64,000 nt of DNA. It comes from Desulfospira joergensenii DSM 10085. Lineage in GTDB: Bacteria > Desulfobacterota > Desulfobacteria > Desulfobacterales > Desulfobacteraceae. Positions 54,245 to 63,680 of the stretch are shown here, in pieces. Every line of letters starts with the position of its first letter. The stretch's first letter is position 1. Location of the stretch: assembly GCF_000420085.1 (NCBI RefSeq), contig NZ_ATUG01000002.1, positions 868,001 to 932,000 of the forward strand, given 5' to 3'. Made by a program: the position numbers and the translations under genes. Under the pieces are notes generated by a model, which saw only the letters and a list, made by a program, of their open reading frames with translations, did no database searches and was not told the origin of the DNA.

Positions 54245-54694
54245 ATGGACTTTAAATTTCAAATTGTATTGGACTCCCTGGGAAAAGCCATTCTCCGGGA
54301 GCTTGAGGCAAATGCCAGGATCAGCTTCAGTGATTTGGGTCGGAAAGTGGGGCTGTCCAGCCCGGCCGTTACCGAGAGGGTGAGGAAGATGGAAGAGGCC
54401 GGAATCATCAAGGGATACCATGCGGTCATTGACCTGCCTCCCAGGAAGGAAAGCATCACCGCCTTTATCCGGCTGACCACGCTTCCGGAACGATATGCCC
54501 GGGTAAAAACCTTTCTGGAAAACCGGCCTGAAATTCTGGAATGCCACCATGTCAGCGGTGAGGAATCTTTCATGATCAAGGTTCTTGTCCCTTCGGTTCA
54601 GGATCTGGAAAAAATTGTTGAAAACCTGAGCCCCTTCGGCCAGACCCGGACATCTATTGTCCTTTCCTCCCCCCTGGTCAGATCCGGCCCCTGA
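54245..54694 (+). CDS. Lrp/AsnC-family transcriptional regulator
   Basis: 149 residues. The N-terminal winged HTH (LGKAILRELEANARISFSDLGRKVGLSSPAVTERVRKME, with IIKGYHAVID) precedes the RAM ligand-binding domain (ITAFIRLTT, ILECHHVSGEESFMIKVLV). It binds DNA as dimers or octamers and responds to an amino acid. Divergent from the LysE-type exporter with 150 bases between, it probably controls that gene and itself. AAGGCTGG lies before the ATG. Confidence 0.92.
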   Translation: MDFKFQIVLDSLGKAILRELEANARISFSDLGRKVGLSSPAVTERVRKMEEAGIIKGYHAVIDLPPRKESITAFIRLTTLPERYARVKTFLENRPEILECHHVSGEESFMIKVLVPSVQDLEKIVENLSPFGQTRTSIVLSSPLVRSGP

Positions 54695-54892
54695 CCGGAC
54701 CTGACCAATAAAATTTCCAGGAAATTACCGGCTCCCCTTCCACCGTCTTGACTATTCCCCGGGCAGTCCTATTTTATTCGTATGGCATGATTCTGTGAGG
54801 TCAGGCTAATTGTTTTAGCGAAATACCCTGGCCTGTGAGTCTCTATATAAAAACGGCAAGGCAGCCATGCCTTGAAAATAAAAGGTGATGAT

Positions 54893-55123
54893 ATGGAAAA
54901 ATTTCAATGCGTAACCTGTGGGAAAATCTCGTCAAACAGGGGGGAGATCTGTAATGCCGGTTCTGACATCGGTTCGGTTTTTGTCTGCAGCGACTGCAGC
55001 AAAAGAAGCAGCCGGGCAGAAGATATCTGCAACCCCGTTGAAATGACCCCCTCCTTTTACTGCGGGAAATGCGGAAACTCTGCCGTTGAAGAAGGTGCCC
55101 TGTGCGATCCTCTTAAACTTTAA
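54893..55123 (+). CDS. Cys-rich miniprotein with three C-x2-C-x10-C repeats
   Basis: 76 residues from the ATG at 54893 (AAAGGTG seven bases upstream). Cysteines fall at 6, 9, 20; 32, 35, 46; and 57, 60, 71, giving three units of exactly C-x2-C-x10-C-[N/D], spaced 26 and 25 residues. This is a zinc-ribbon- or rubredoxin-knuckle-like repeat that could bind metal or Fe-S. I do not recognise a family. The 5' leader has a CAAGGCA/TGCCTTG hairpin (54857-54874) just before the ribosome site, which may affect translation. It stands alone between lrp and the patatin-like gene. Confidence 0.75.
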   Translation: MEKFQCVTCGKISSNRGEICNAGSDIGSVFVCSDCSKRSSRAEDICNPVEMTPSFYCGKCGNSAVEEGALCDPLKL

Positions 55124-55323
55124 AACCACTCTAATATTGTCTTTTGGCCCGATTTTTTCGCTGCAGGAAAATTTTAATTCTTAAAGATGCCCATATGCGT
55201 ATCCAGAATCCATTTCTTTTCCCCTGTCCAAATGATTTTTCCTGGACAGGGGAGACACAATCCTTTACAACTTGTCCGTAACGTGGTCTCTGTTGTGTAT
55301 TGGATGGTCTGGGGGAAAGTTCA

Positions 55324-56397
55324 GTGTCTGAAAATCTCATTGTTCTGGCCGGGAAATCGGCCTATCGTCATATCCGGGAAAAGGGGCTGGACCCGTCAGA
55401 TATCGATCTGGTTCTCGGGGCGTCCGGGGCGGCCAAGTGGCTGGCCATTTACGGACTCGATTCCGTTCTTTTTTCCCATTGGTTTAGAAACAGGAAAACT
55501 CCGCTGCATCTGTTCGGCACCTCCATCGGGGCATGGAAATTTGCCGCAGCTGCCCGGTCTGAACCGGAGATGGGATTTGCCAGTCTCAAGGATGCCTATA
55601 TCCACCAATACTACAACGGAGATGTGACCCCTGCCAAGGTGTCCCGGGAATCCCGGCGGATCATGGACCTGTTTCTGACGGAAAAGACTGTTGACCAGGC
55701 TCTGTCACATCCCTTCTTGAGGATGGGGTTTTCCGCGGTCCGGTGTAAACATCTCATGGCGTCTGAATCCAATCTTCTCCAGGCCCTGGGCATGTTGTCC
55801 GCCTTTGATCTGAATCTTCTGTCCAGGAAGCTCCAGAGATTCTGCTATGAAAGAACCCTGTTCCATGATCCCCGGTACAATCCCCAAGTCATGGAATTAA
55901 ACGATTACCCCACCCAGAGGGTTGCCTTGGACAAAAACAATTTTTCAAAGGCCCTTCTGGCTTCAGGCTCCATTCCCATGGTCATGAAAGGGGTAAAGGA
56001 TATCCCGGATGCGCCCAGGGGAGTGTACCGGGACGGCGGGCTGTTGGACTACCATCCGGCCGTTCCCCTGGGACCGGATCAAAAAGGATTTATCCTCTAC
56101 CCCCATTTTTATCCTGAAATCACGCCCGGGTGGTTTGACAAGAAATTTCCCAGGCGCCGGGTCAAGGGAGGGCTGGCCGACCGGTTCATCCTGCTGGCCC
56201 CTTCGCCCGAGTTCGTCGCCACTCTGCCCTTTGCCAGAATCCCGGACCGCCGGGATTTTGTCCGGCTCAAGGGCCAGGATGAGGTCAGGGTCAAAGCCTG
56301 GACCCGCGCTGCGGACATGAGCTATGCCCTGGGGGATGAATTCATGGAAAGTGTTCAAACCGGTTCCATCCGGGACCGGGTCAGGATGATCGCCTAG
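55324..56397 (+). CDS. Patatin-like phospholipase/acylhydrolase
   Basis: 357 residues from the GTG at 55324, preceded by GGGGGAAA; an ATG at 55300 would add eight residues. The Ser-Asp dyad is visible: HLFGTSIGAWKFAAAA (G-x-S-x-G, about 60-75) and GVYRDGGLLDYHP (DGG, about 235-247). The oxyanion loop region is VLGASGAAKWLA. The protein is cytosolic or peripheral with no signal peptide. It probably hydrolyses acyl esters of lipids; the native substrate is unknown. The family form with the long C-terminal SPEFVATLPFARIPDRRDF segment is common in proteobacteria. It precedes the pst operon by 160 bases but seems separate. Confidence 0.82.
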   Translation: MSENLIVLAGKSAYRHIREKGLDPSDIDLVLGASGAAKWLAIYGLDSVLFSHWFRNRKTPLHLFGTSIGAWKFAAAARSEPEMGFASLKDAYIHQYYNGDVTPAKVSRESRRIMDLFLTEKTVDQALSHPFLRMGFSAVRCKHLMASESNLLQALGMLSAFDLNLLSRKLQRFCYERTLFHDPRYNPQVMELNDYPTQRVALDKNNFSKALLASGSIPMVMKGVKDIPDAPRGVYRDGGLLDYHPAVPLGPDQKGFILYPHFYPEITPGWFDKKFPRRRVKGGLADRFILLAPSPEFVATLPFARIPDRRDFVRLKGQDEVRVKAWTRAADMSYALGDEFMESVQTGSIRDRVRMIA

Positions 56398-56560
56398 ATT
56401 CTCAGTATAGGAATATTAAATTCATTTCTTAATTCAAATTAGAATAATCAATTTGAAAAGTTTCAGGACCTTCATCTATTAAAGATGTAAGTGCGCCAAT
56501 TCTGCAGGATCTCCGGAAGCAATGTGCGTTCCACAAACCAGATGATATAAAGGAGAAAAA

Positions 56561-57388
56561 ATGAATAGAACAATGAAATTGGTCCTGATATTTGTATTGT
56601 CCCTGTTGACGGCGGGATTCTGTTCTGCATCGGGGCTGGATGGATTTAAGGGGGAAAAGGGCGTTTTAAGAATTTCAGGGGGAACCGCCCATATCCCCGT
56701 GATGAAAGAGGCGGCCAAGAGAATCATGGCCTCTAATTCCGATATCCAGATCACCATTGCCGGTGGAGGGTCCGGTGCCGGCATCAAGCAGGTGGGGGAA
56801 GGTCTTGTGGATATCGGCAATTCCGGGAGAAAACCCAGTGAGGCTGAAGTGGGAAAATACGGCCTGTCCATGTACAAGTGGGCCGTTGACGGGGTGGCAC
56901 CCATTGTGAATCCTAAAAATCCGGTAAAAGAATTGCTGGGAAAACAACTGAGGGACATCTTCTCAGGAAAAATCAGCAATTGGAAGGATCTTGGGGGCGA
57001 GGACCGGTCCATCAACCTCTATACCCGTGACAAATCCAGCGGCACCCGGTCTGTCTTCTGGAAAAAGGCTCTGAAAAAGGGGGATATCTCAGGGAAGGCC
57101 AATTTCGTGGCCTCCAACGGGGCAATGAAATCCGCCGTGAACAACGATCCCTATGCCATCGGTTATATGTCCGTGGGGTATATTGACGAAAGCGTCACCC
57201 CTGTTGCCCTGGACGGAGTGACCCCGAACCTTGATACGGTTAGGAGTGGAAAATACAAGGTGGCCCGGGGCCTTTACAGCAATACCCGGGGGGAGGCTTC
57301 AGGACTTGCCAAAAAATTCATCGACTTCCTGCTCAGCCCCCAGGGCCAGGAGATCGCTGCTGAAAAAGGCTTTATCCCCGTTAATTGA
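56561..57388 (+). CDS. pstS: Phosphate-binding protein of the Pst transporter
   Basis: 275 residues. Signal peptide 1-24 (LLTAGFCSA/SGLDG), then the phosphate-binding PBP-like fold: LRISGGTAHIPVMKEAAKR, AGGGSGAGIKQVGEGLVDIGNSGR, LYTRDKSSGTRSVFWKKAL (phosphate ligands) and SDGYMSVGY-like AIGYMSVGYID. It binds orthophosphate in the periplasm for PstCA. AAAGGAG lies before the ATG. I do not see a PHO box upstream. It overlaps pstC by one base (TGATG). Confidence 0.93.
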   Translation: MNRTMKLVLIFVLSLLTAGFCSASGLDGFKGEKGVLRISGGTAHIPVMKEAAKRIMASNSDIQITIAGGGSGAGIKQVGEGLVDIGNSGRKPSEAEVGKYGLSMYKWAVDGVAPIVNPKNPVKELLGKQLRDIFSGKISNWKDLGGEDRSINLYTRDKSSGTRSVFWKKALKKGDISGKANFVASNGAMKSAVNNDPYAIGYMSVGYIDESVTPVALDGVTPNLDTVRSGKYKVARGLYSNTRGEASGLAKKFIDFLLSPQGQEIAAEKGFIPVN

Positions 57389-58230
57389 TGGGGCTAAGGG
57401 ACAGGATTCTGCGGTCCGTATTTTTATGGGCCGCTGTTTTAAGCTCTTTTGCGACCCTATCCGTATTCGGGTTTGTCGCCTTTCTGAGCCTGCCCGTGAT
57501 GGAAAACGGGATGCTCGGGGAGATCCTGACCGGACCGTGGTCGCCTGACCATGGGCAATTCGGCATCTTCCCCATGATCATGGGCACCCTTTATATTGCT
57601 TCTCTGAGTTTGGTCATTGCCTTTCCCCTGAGTCTGGGCTGTTCCTTTTTTATCGAAATCGTCCGTCCCTCGGGGCCTGGAAAATTGGTAAAGAAAATGG
57701 TCCAGCTCATGACCGCCGTTCCAACGGTAATTTACGGATTTGTGGGGGTGTTCCTCCTGGTTCCCCTGGTACGGACGATTTTTTCCTACGGGTCCGGGAT
57801 GTGCATTTTATCGGCCTCTCTCATGCTGGGTTTTTTAATTTCCCCGACCATGATCCTTTTCTTTTCCCAGAGTTTCGCCCGGGTTCCCAAGTCTTATCTG
57901 GATGCCGTGGATGCCCTGGGAGGAAGCCCCTTTCAGAAACTGATCCATGTGATCCTTCCCCAGGCCTGGCCCGGCATATTGACCGGGCTTATCCTGGCCT
58001 TTGGCCGGGCCATGGGGGATACCCTGATTGCCCTGATGATCAGCGGAAACTCCGTGGCTGCCCCTGGATCCCTTCTGGATTCGGCCCGGGCCCTCACCGC
58101 CCATATTGCCCTGGTCATTGCCGCGGATTTTGAGAGCGTGGAATTTACCACCATATTTGTCTCCGGCTCCATTCTTTACATGATTACGGGAATCGGGATT
58201 CTCCTGGCCCGGACCGGGAAGGCATCATGA
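57388..58230 (+). CDS. pstC: Phosphate ABC transporter permease PstC
   Basis: 280 residues with six hydrophobic segments. The BPD_transp_1 EAA-type loop DAVDALGGSPFQKLIHVILPQAWPGI is clear, with AVPTVIYGFVGVF and ILAFGRAMGDTLIALMISG typical of PstC. I take the ATG at 57388 (TGATG overlap with pstS); a TTG three bases earlier is possible. It overlaps pstA by four bases (ATGA). Confidence 0.92.
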   Translation: MGLRDRILRSVFLWAAVLSSFATLSVFGFVAFLSLPVMENGMLGEILTGPWSPDHGQFGIFPMIMGTLYIASLSLVIAFPLSLGCSFFIEIVRPSGPGKLVKKMVQLMTAVPTVIYGFVGVFLLVPLVRTIFSYGSGMCILSASLMLGFLISPTMILFFSQSFARVPKSYLDAVDALGGSPFQKLIHVILPQAWPGILTGLILAFGRAMGDTLIALMISGNSVAAPGSLLDSARALTAHIALVIAADFESVEFTTIFVSGSILYMITGIGILLARTGKAS

Positions 58231-59114
58231 CAGGGGAACGGTTTGCCGACAAACTGCTCTCCCTGTTCTCCTGGGGCTGTGCAATCCTGCTTTTCGGGGG
58301 ACTGGCAACCATAATCGGTTTTCTGATCCTCAGGGGATACAGGGCCCTCAACCTGGAACTCATCTTCGCCGATACCCGGGTCATGGATGCCCTGCTGCTG
58401 AAACGCCAGGTATTCGGTGGGCTTTTCCCGGCCATGGCCGGGACCCTTTTTCTGATTCTCCTGGCCATGGGATTTGCCCTGCCCACAGGGCTGGCTTCGG
58501 GGATTTTTCTGGCAGAGTATGCCCCGCCCCGGCTTAAAGCCTTTCTCGGACTGGTCTTTGACATCCTTGCCGGCATCCCTTCCATTGTGGTGGGATTGTT
58601 CGGATTCTCCATCACCGTATTCCTCCACCATTTTTTCTCCAGCCGGATCTATCCCTGTCTCTTGATCGCCTCCCTGTCCCTCTCATTTCTGGTCCTGCCC
58701 TATATTATCCGGACCACCCAGGTCGCCCTTGAAAGCCTTCCCCTGCAGCTCAGGCTGACGGCTCCCAGCCTGGGGGCCACCCAGCTTGAAAACATTTTCC
58801 ATGTTCTTTTGCCCGCCTCCCTCTCGGACATCATTTCAGGGGTCGTCCTTGCCATTGGACGGTGCGCCGAGGACACGGCCGTGATCATGCTGACCGGGGT
58901 GGTGGCCACGGCAGGGGTGCCCGGATCAATTTTTTCAAGTTTTGAAGCCCTGCCTTTTTATATCTACTATACGGCATCGGAGTATGCAGATCAGAATGAA
59001 CTGATCAAAGGGTATGGTGCGGCCCTCATTCTCCTGGCCATCTGTGCCGGGCTTTTTGCCCTGTCCCACTGGATCAAGAACCGGCTTGCTTTTCGGGCCG
59101 GGTTCAGGCATTAA
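58227..59114 (+). CDS. pstA: Phosphate ABC transporter permease PstA
   Basis: 295 residues, six hydrophobic segments. FPAMAGTLFLILLAMGFALPTGLASGIFLAEYAP, AGIPSIVVGLFGFS, SLGATQLENIFHVLLPASLSDIISGVVLAIGRCAEDTAVIMLTG show the PstA loop. It forms the channel with PstC. Six bases separate it from pstB. Confidence 0.92.
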   Translation: MTGERFADKLLSLFSWGCAILLFGGLATIIGFLILRGYRALNLELIFADTRVMDALLLKRQVFGGLFPAMAGTLFLILLAMGFALPTGLASGIFLAEYAPPRLKAFLGLVFDILAGIPSIVVGLFGFSITVFLHHFFSSRIYPCLLIASLSLSFLVLPYIIRTTQVALESLPLQLRLTAPSLGATQLENIFHVLLPASLSDIISGVVLAIGRCAEDTAVIMLTGVVATAGVPGSIFSSFEALPFYIYYTASEYADQNELIKGYGAALILLAICAGLFALSHWIKNRLAFRAGFRH

Positions 59115-59120
59115 AGTCAA

Positions 59121-59822
59121 ATGGCCAATGAAACCATAATAAAGATACGGGATCTTAGGTTTTTCTATAAAACCCTGCCCGTTCTGGAAGGCATCCATGC
59201 GGATATTGCGGCAAATGCCGTGACCTCCATATCCGGTCCTTCGGGCCAGGGGAAATCCAGTTTTCTCATGGTCCTGAACCGGCTCTGGGAATCCGTTGAA
59301 GGGGCAGGGGTCAAGGGGCAGGTGAGTATCGATCTGGGAAAAGGATTTGAAGATATCTATGCCGACGATATGTCCCTTTCCCGGCTGCGCAGAAAGGTGG
59401 GCATGGTGTTCCAGGTGCCCAATCCCCTGCCCATGAGTATCTTTAAGAATATTGCATTCCCCCTGAAGCTGATCGGAGAAAAGAATCCGGGCGTCATCTC
59501 CCAAAAGGTCCGGACCGCGCTTGAACAGGCATTCCTCTGGGATGAGGTAAAAGACAGGCTTTCGGAAGATGCTGAAAAACTTTCCGGCGGCCAGCAGCAG
59601 CGGCTCTGCATTGCCCGCTCCCTGGTGCTTCAGCCCCGGGTTCTGCTCCTGGATGAACCCACCTCCTCCCTGGATGAAACCTCGGTCCGGGTCATTGAAG
59701 ATCTTCTTCTGGAGTTAAAAAGCAGATGCACCATTATCCTGGTCTCCCATTACATGGACCAGGTGAAACGGATCGCCGACCACCGGCTGGTCCTGTCCCA
59801 CAGAAAATTGAAAAAATTATGA
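59121..59822 (+). CDS. pstB: Phosphate ABC transporter ATPase PstB
   Basis: 233 residues. Walker A GPSGQGKSSF, PstB-like Q-loop region VGMVFQVPNPLPMSIFKNIAFPLKL, signature LSGGQQQRLCIARSLVLQP, Walker B VLLLDEPTSSLDE and the switch His in LVSHYMDQ. It lacks the extended PstB C-terminus and is a little short, but order and motifs are clear. No phoU, phoB or phoR follows; the next gene is asd. Confidence 0.9.
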   Translation: MANETIIKIRDLRFFYKTLPVLEGIHADIAANAVTSISGPSGQGKSSFLMVLNRLWESVEGAGVKGQVSIDLGKGFEDIYADDMSLSRLRRKVGMVFQVPNPLPMSIFKNIAFPLKLIGEKNPGVISQKVRTALEQAFLWDEVKDRLSEDAEKLSGGQQQRLCIARSLVLQPRVLLLDEPTSSLDETSVRVIEDLLLELKSRCTIILVSHYMDQVKRIADHRLVLSHRKLKKL

Positions 59823-59927
59823 GCTTTTTTGATAAGGCCCTAGATTTCCTTGACAACCCCCTGGTATATTTTTAAGAAAAAGGATATAGGATAGAGTTTA
59901 AAAAATTATTTCCAAAAGGATTGAACA

Positions 59928-61034
59928 ATGAAAAGAGTAGGACTGGTCGGATGGCGGGGGATGGTGGGCTCGGTGCTCATGGAACGGATGACGGCGGAAG
60001 AAGATTTTAAAAAATTCACCCCCCTGTTCTTTACCACCTCCCAGGCCGGCCAGAAAGCACCCGATGTGGGCGTGGAGGCCCCTCCCCTCGTGGATGCCCA
60101 TGATGTGGACGCCCTGATGGAGATGGACATCATCGTGTCCTGCCAGGGGGGGGGCTATACCGAGGCTGTCCGTCCCAGGCTTGAGGCAAACCAGTGGAAG
60201 GGATATTGGATTGATGCCGCATCTACCCTGAGAATGGATGAAAACAGCATTATTGTCCTGGATCCTGTGAACCTGAAGATAATCGAAGAGGGACTGGCCC
60301 GGGGAATTAAAAATTATATCGGCGGAAACTGTACGGTTTCCCTCATGCTCATGGCCCTGGGCGGGCTGTTTGAGAATGACGTTGTAGAATGGCTGACCTC
60401 CATGACCTACCAGGCTGCTTCCGGGGCAGGGGCCAAAAACATGGAAGAGCTGGTCGCCCAGATGCGGGCCATCGGAGAGGCCTCTTCAGATCTCCTGGAT
60501 AACCCGGCCTCAGCCATTCTGGATCTTGACCGGACCGTGACCTCTGCCTTGCGCTCCCCGGATTTTCCCGTTGACAACTGGGGCGTGCCCCTGGGGGCCA
60601 GCCTGATTCCCTGGATCGACCGGGCCATGGACAACGGTCAGACCCGGGAGGAGTGGAAAGGGTTTGTGGAGACCAACAAGATCCTGGGAAGGTCGGATCG
60701 TCCCGTTCCCATAGACGGCCAGTGTATCCGTATCGGCTCCATGCGCTGCCACAGCCAGGCCTTTACCATCAAACTGAAAAAAGAGATCCCCCTGGATGAG
60801 ATCAACTCCATGCTGGCCGAAAACAACGACTGGGTCAAACTCATCCCCAACCTGAAGGAAAACTCGGTCCGGGAACTGACCCCGGCAGCCGTAACCGGAA
60901 CCCTCGCCGTCCCGGTGGGCCGGGTCAGGAAGATGACCCTGGGAGACCAATTCCTCACCGCTTTTTCCGTGGGAGACCAGCTGCTCTGGGGGGCGGCCGA
61001 ACCGCTAAGGAGGGTGTTGAACATTATCCTATAA
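59928..61034 (+). CDS. asd: Aspartate-semialdehyde dehydrogenase
   Basis: 368 residues, the gamma-proteobacterial-type long form. NADP-binding [18 protein letters not shown] at the N-terminus, active-site Cys in [14 protein letters not shown] (about 134), the catalytic and substrate region [15 protein letters not shown], and the active-site His in [13 protein letters not shown] are visible. It makes aspartate semialdehyde for lysine, threonine, methionine and diaminopimelate synthesis. AAAGGA lies seven bases before the ATG. It is monocistronic, closed by a hairpin terminator at 61072. Confidence 0.95.
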   Translation: MKRVGLVGWRGMVGSVLMERMTAEEDFKKFTPLFFTTSQAGQKAPDVGVEAPPLVDAHDVDALMEMDIIVSCQGGGYTEAVRPRLEANQWKGYWIDAASTLRMDENSIIVLDPVNLKIIEEGLARGIKNYIGGNCTVSLMLMALGGLFENDVVEWLTSMTYQAASGAGAKNMEELVAQMRAIGEASSDLLDNPASAILDLDRTVTSALRSPDFPVDNWGVPLGASLIPWIDRAMDNGQTREEWKGFVETNKILGRSDRPVPIDGQCIRIGSMRCHSQAFTIKLKKEIPLDEINSMLAENNDWVKLIPNLKENSVRELTPAAVTGTLAVPVGRVRKMTLGDQFLTAFSVGDQLLWGAAEPLRRVLNIIL

Positions 61035-61071
61035 GGGGCAGTGTTCAAAACCAAAACAGGGAAAAAGAGTT

Positions 61072-61101
61072 CAGCCCATGCTGTCCGGGCTGTTTCTTTT
61101 T
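61072..61101 (+). terminator. Rho-independent terminator after asd
   Basis: CAGCCC and GGGCTG form a 6-bp stem with a 9-base loop followed by TTTCTTTTTATAT, 37 bases past the asd stop. Confidence 0.72.
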
Positions 61102-61178
61102 ATATGAAAATGGATGCCGGTTCAGGGTATCGCCGGGTAAAACATAGTTCTGATAACATTAAAAAGGGAGAAGAAGGG

Positions 61179-61664
61179 ATGACAAAAAGCTCCAGATTGA
61201 TTTTGACTGTTCTGCTGATCGGGTTGGGGATTCACGGGTCTTGTGCCTGGGCCGAAGGGAGTTCGCCCGAAGCCGTTGCAAAGAAGTTTACCAAGGCCTA
61301 TTTCATGCTGGATAATTCTATGGCCGGCTATCTCAGTGAAGATGCCCGGGTGGATGAAGAAGACAGGGACGCGGTGGAGGTCTATCTCAGAATCAAAGAG
61401 GTTGAGGCCGAGAATCGGGGATACGGCAGGAATTACCTGAGGATGCTTCCCCTTCTCATCAAGACCGAGGTAAAGGAGATGGACGATTCTTCCGCCTCTG
61501 TGAAGCTGGATGCGGTGATGATCCGGAGCATCAATCCCCTTTACAGAATCGTGGGATATATCTTCTGCCTGCTCCAGGAACATGAGGTCGAAACCGTCAT
61601 CAATTTGATCAAGGAAGACGGGGAGTGGAAGATCGGTCCGGGCGCCTTTGATATGCCGGTGTAA
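61179..61664 (+). CDS. Exported protein of unknown function
   Basis: 161 residues from the ATG at 61179, chosen for the GGGAGAAGAAGGG ribosome site and because a signal peptide starts there (SSRLILTVLLIGLGIHGSCAWA/EGSS). A start at 61041 would lie inside the asd terminator. The mature part looks like an NTF2-like or DUF4878-type fold: SPEAVAKKFTKAYFMLDNSMAGYLSEDA at the start, then ASVKLDAVMIRSINPLYRIVGYIF and EVETVINLIKEDGEWKIG at the end, as in many secreted lumazine-bind/NTF2 proteins. Role unknown. A hairpin closes the unit. Confidence 0.75.
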   Translation: MTKSSRLILTVLLIGLGIHGSCAWAEGSSPEAVAKKFTKAYFMLDNSMAGYLSEDARVDEEDRDAVEVYLRIKEVEAENRGYGRNYLRMLPLLIKTEVKEMDDSSASVKLDAVMIRSINPLYRIVGYIFCLLQEHEVETVINLIKEDGEWKIGPGAFDMPV

Positions 61665-61675
61665 GAATTCCATGC

Positions 61676-61705
61676 AATGGGTTGCCCTTCTGCCGGCAAC
61701 CCATT
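61676..61705 (+). terminator. Hairpin after the exported protein
   Basis: AATGGGTTGCC and GGCAACCCATT form a perfect 11-bp stem with an 8-base loop, 12 bases past the stop. The following CCATCTTCGGTTTTA has only a delayed T run. Confidence 0.65.
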
Positions 61706-61790
61706 CCATCTTCGGTTTTATACTCCCAGGCTTGCGCCGGATGTCACGGTTTTCCCCCGGCCTGGCCCGGGAGGTCCCCGGGCTTAATTC

Positions 61791-61820
61791 TTGACAAGCC
61801 TCGGTCTCTTCCTTTATCAT
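61791..61820 (+). promoter_or_regulatory. Sigma-70-like promoter for the HD-GYP regulator
   Basis: TTGACA (61791-61796), 18-base spacer, TATCAT (61815-61820). One mismatch to the -10 consensus and none to the -35. It lies about 110 bases upstream of the ATG. Confidence 0.6.
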
Positions 61821-61933
61821 TATCCATATAAATCCTAAAAATTTCGTCCTAGGCCCGGCATCTGGTATTGATGCGAATCCGGGTGGCCGGCAGGACATCG
61901 CCAAGACTCAATATCGCCTAAAACGGAGATATC

Positions 61934-63499
61934 ATGGAAACCAATGATCTGTTATTCAAACCTGAAGAGACCTCTTTTACCGAAGATCCCGGGAAGTCCG
62001 GAGAATGTCTGTGGAAACTCCTCATTGTGGATGATGAACCGGATATTCACAGAACCACCAAATTTGTCTTAAAGGATTTTCAATTCGATGGGGCCGGCCT
62101 GGAATTTATATCCGCCTTTTCCGGGGCCGAGGCTGTGGAACTTATGAGATCCAACGGGGATATTGCCGTGGTCCTTCTGGACGTGGTCATGGAAACCAGC
62201 CATGCCGGGCTTGACTGTGCCCGGGAGATCAGGGAAACCCTGAAAAACAGGATGGTCAGAATCATCCTCCGCACCGGACAGCCCGGTGAGGCCCCGGAGC
62301 GCCGGGTCATCATAGATTATGATATCAATGACTATAAACATAAGACCGAACTTACGGCCCAGCGCCTGTTCACGGCCGTATATACCGGGATCCGGTCTTA
62401 CCGGGACATGGTATCCATTGAAAAGAACCGGCAGGGACTCAAATATATCATTGAAGCATCCGGGGATTTTTTCAAGCAGCAGTCCGTTAAAAAACTGGCC
62501 AAGGGGGTCCTGACCCAGATCGCGGCCCTGTTTCGCCTCCAGAATTCTTTTTTCCTGAGCAGCCAGGGATTTACCCTGACCCGGGATGCAGAGGGCGAAC
62601 TGGAACTCATCGCCGCCACCGGTCAATATGAAAAGGGAAGAGAGGATGAGATCCTCTTCCGCATCACACCGGAACTCAAAGACCAGCTCAGCCGGGTCAC
62701 GGAAGAAAAGAAATCCGCTTATTTCGGGGACGACTATATCGGATATTTTCCCACACAGACGGACAAGCACCATATCCTTTACATGGAAAACTGCGGCAGG
62801 GAGCAGAGTCAGAACTACCGGGACCTGCTGGATCTGTTTGCCTATAACGTGGGCGTTGCCTTTGACAATACCTATTTGAATCGGGAGGTCCTGAATACCC
62901 AGCAGGAGGTCATCCATCTCCTGGGAGAAATCGTTGAAAACCGGTCAAAGGAAACCGCCTTCCACGTGGTCCGGGTGGCTGAAATCATCGGAGTTCTGGG
63001 AGAGGCCGTGGGTCTGCCTCCCGGCGAAAGGGAATTGATCAAGTCCGCTTCTCCCATGCACGACGTGGGCAAGATCGCCATACCCGATGTCATCCTGCTC
63101 AAGCCGGGAAGACTGACCCCCGAGGAAATTGAAATTATGAAGAGCCATACCGTTATCGGTTTCAAGATCCTCAGCAGTTCCAACCGGAAGCTTCTCAAGA
63201 CGGCCGCCACCATTGCCCACAGCCACCATGAACGCTGGGACGGAAACGGCTACCCCCTTGGGTTGAAGGAAGATGCCATTCCCCTGGCCGGCCGCCTGAC
63301 CTGTATCGCCGATGTCTTTGATGCCTTGAGCAGCAGCCGGGTCTATAAACCGGCCTGGTCCATGGAACGGGTCCTTGACTTTCTCAAGGAAAACAGGGGC
63401 TCTATATTTGATCCGAACCTGGTGGATGTGTTCATGGAAAATAAGGAAAGGATATATAAAATTAGAGAACAATATACAGCAGAAGCTTGCCCTGCCTGA
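61934..63499 (+). CDS. Response regulator with DUF3369 and HD-GYP domain (c-di-GMP phosphodiesterase)
   Basis: 521 residues. Receiver about 28-150 (LLIVDDEPDIH, acceptor Asp in VVLLDVVMET), DUF3369 (about 170-300, GLKYIIEASGDFFKQQS) and HD-GYP (about 315-510). In the last, SPMHDVGKIAIPD carries the HD metal ligands, HSHHERWDGNGYPLGL the HxxHER and GYP motif, and CIADVFDAL the late Asp. All catalytic residues look intact, so hydrolysis of cyclic di-GMP is expected, controlled by receiver phosphorylation. The receiver lacks the usual MPGMDG loop, as is common for the DUF3369 type. No kinase is adjacent. GAGA precedes the ATG. Confidence 0.93.
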   Translation: METNDLLFKPEETSFTEDPGKSGECLWKLLIVDDEPDIHRTTKFVLKDFQFDGAGLEFISAFSGAEAVELMRSNGDIAVVLLDVVMETSHAGLDCAREIRETLKNRMVRIILRTGQPGEAPERRVIIDYDINDYKHKTELTAQRLFTAVYTGIRSYRDMVSIEKNRQGLKYIIEASGDFFKQQSVKKLAKGVLTQIAALFRLQNSFFLSSQGFTLTRDAEGELELIAATGQYEKGREDEILFRITPELKDQLSRVTEEKKSAYFGDDYIGYFPTQTDKHHILYMENCGREQSQNYRDLLDLFAYNVGVAFDNTYLNREVLNTQQEVIHLLGEIVENRSKETAFHVVRVAEIIGVLGEAVGLPPGERELIKSASPMHDVGKIAIPDVILLKPGRLTPEEIEIMKSHTVIGFKILSSSNRKLLKTAATIAHSHHERWDGNGYPLGLKEDAIPLAGRLTCIADVFDALSSSRVYKPAWSMERVLDFLKENRGSIFDPNLVDVFMENKERIYKIREQYTAEACPA

Positions 63500-63680
63500 A
63501 ATAATTTTGGACAGGCTGCGGCCCTTTGTTTGCCCGGACTTAAAAATCCCTTTGTAATTTTTTGAATATAATGAGACAATACCCCCTGCTCGTGTTGACG
63601 GAACAATTCGTGCTAGGTCGATTGTCCGTAACCGCCATGGGAAACGGTTTTCTGGAACATTTTTTACAGAGGGGAGTATC

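Noticed and set aside
56398-56560. PHO box before pstS
   Set aside because: I looked for CTGTCAT-type repeats and found none; the stretch is AT-rich without a clear pair of direct repeats.
59845-59885. TTGACA upstream of asd as a sigma-70 promoter
   Set aside because: The -35 is perfect, but no acceptable -10 lies at 16-18 bases, so I do not call it.
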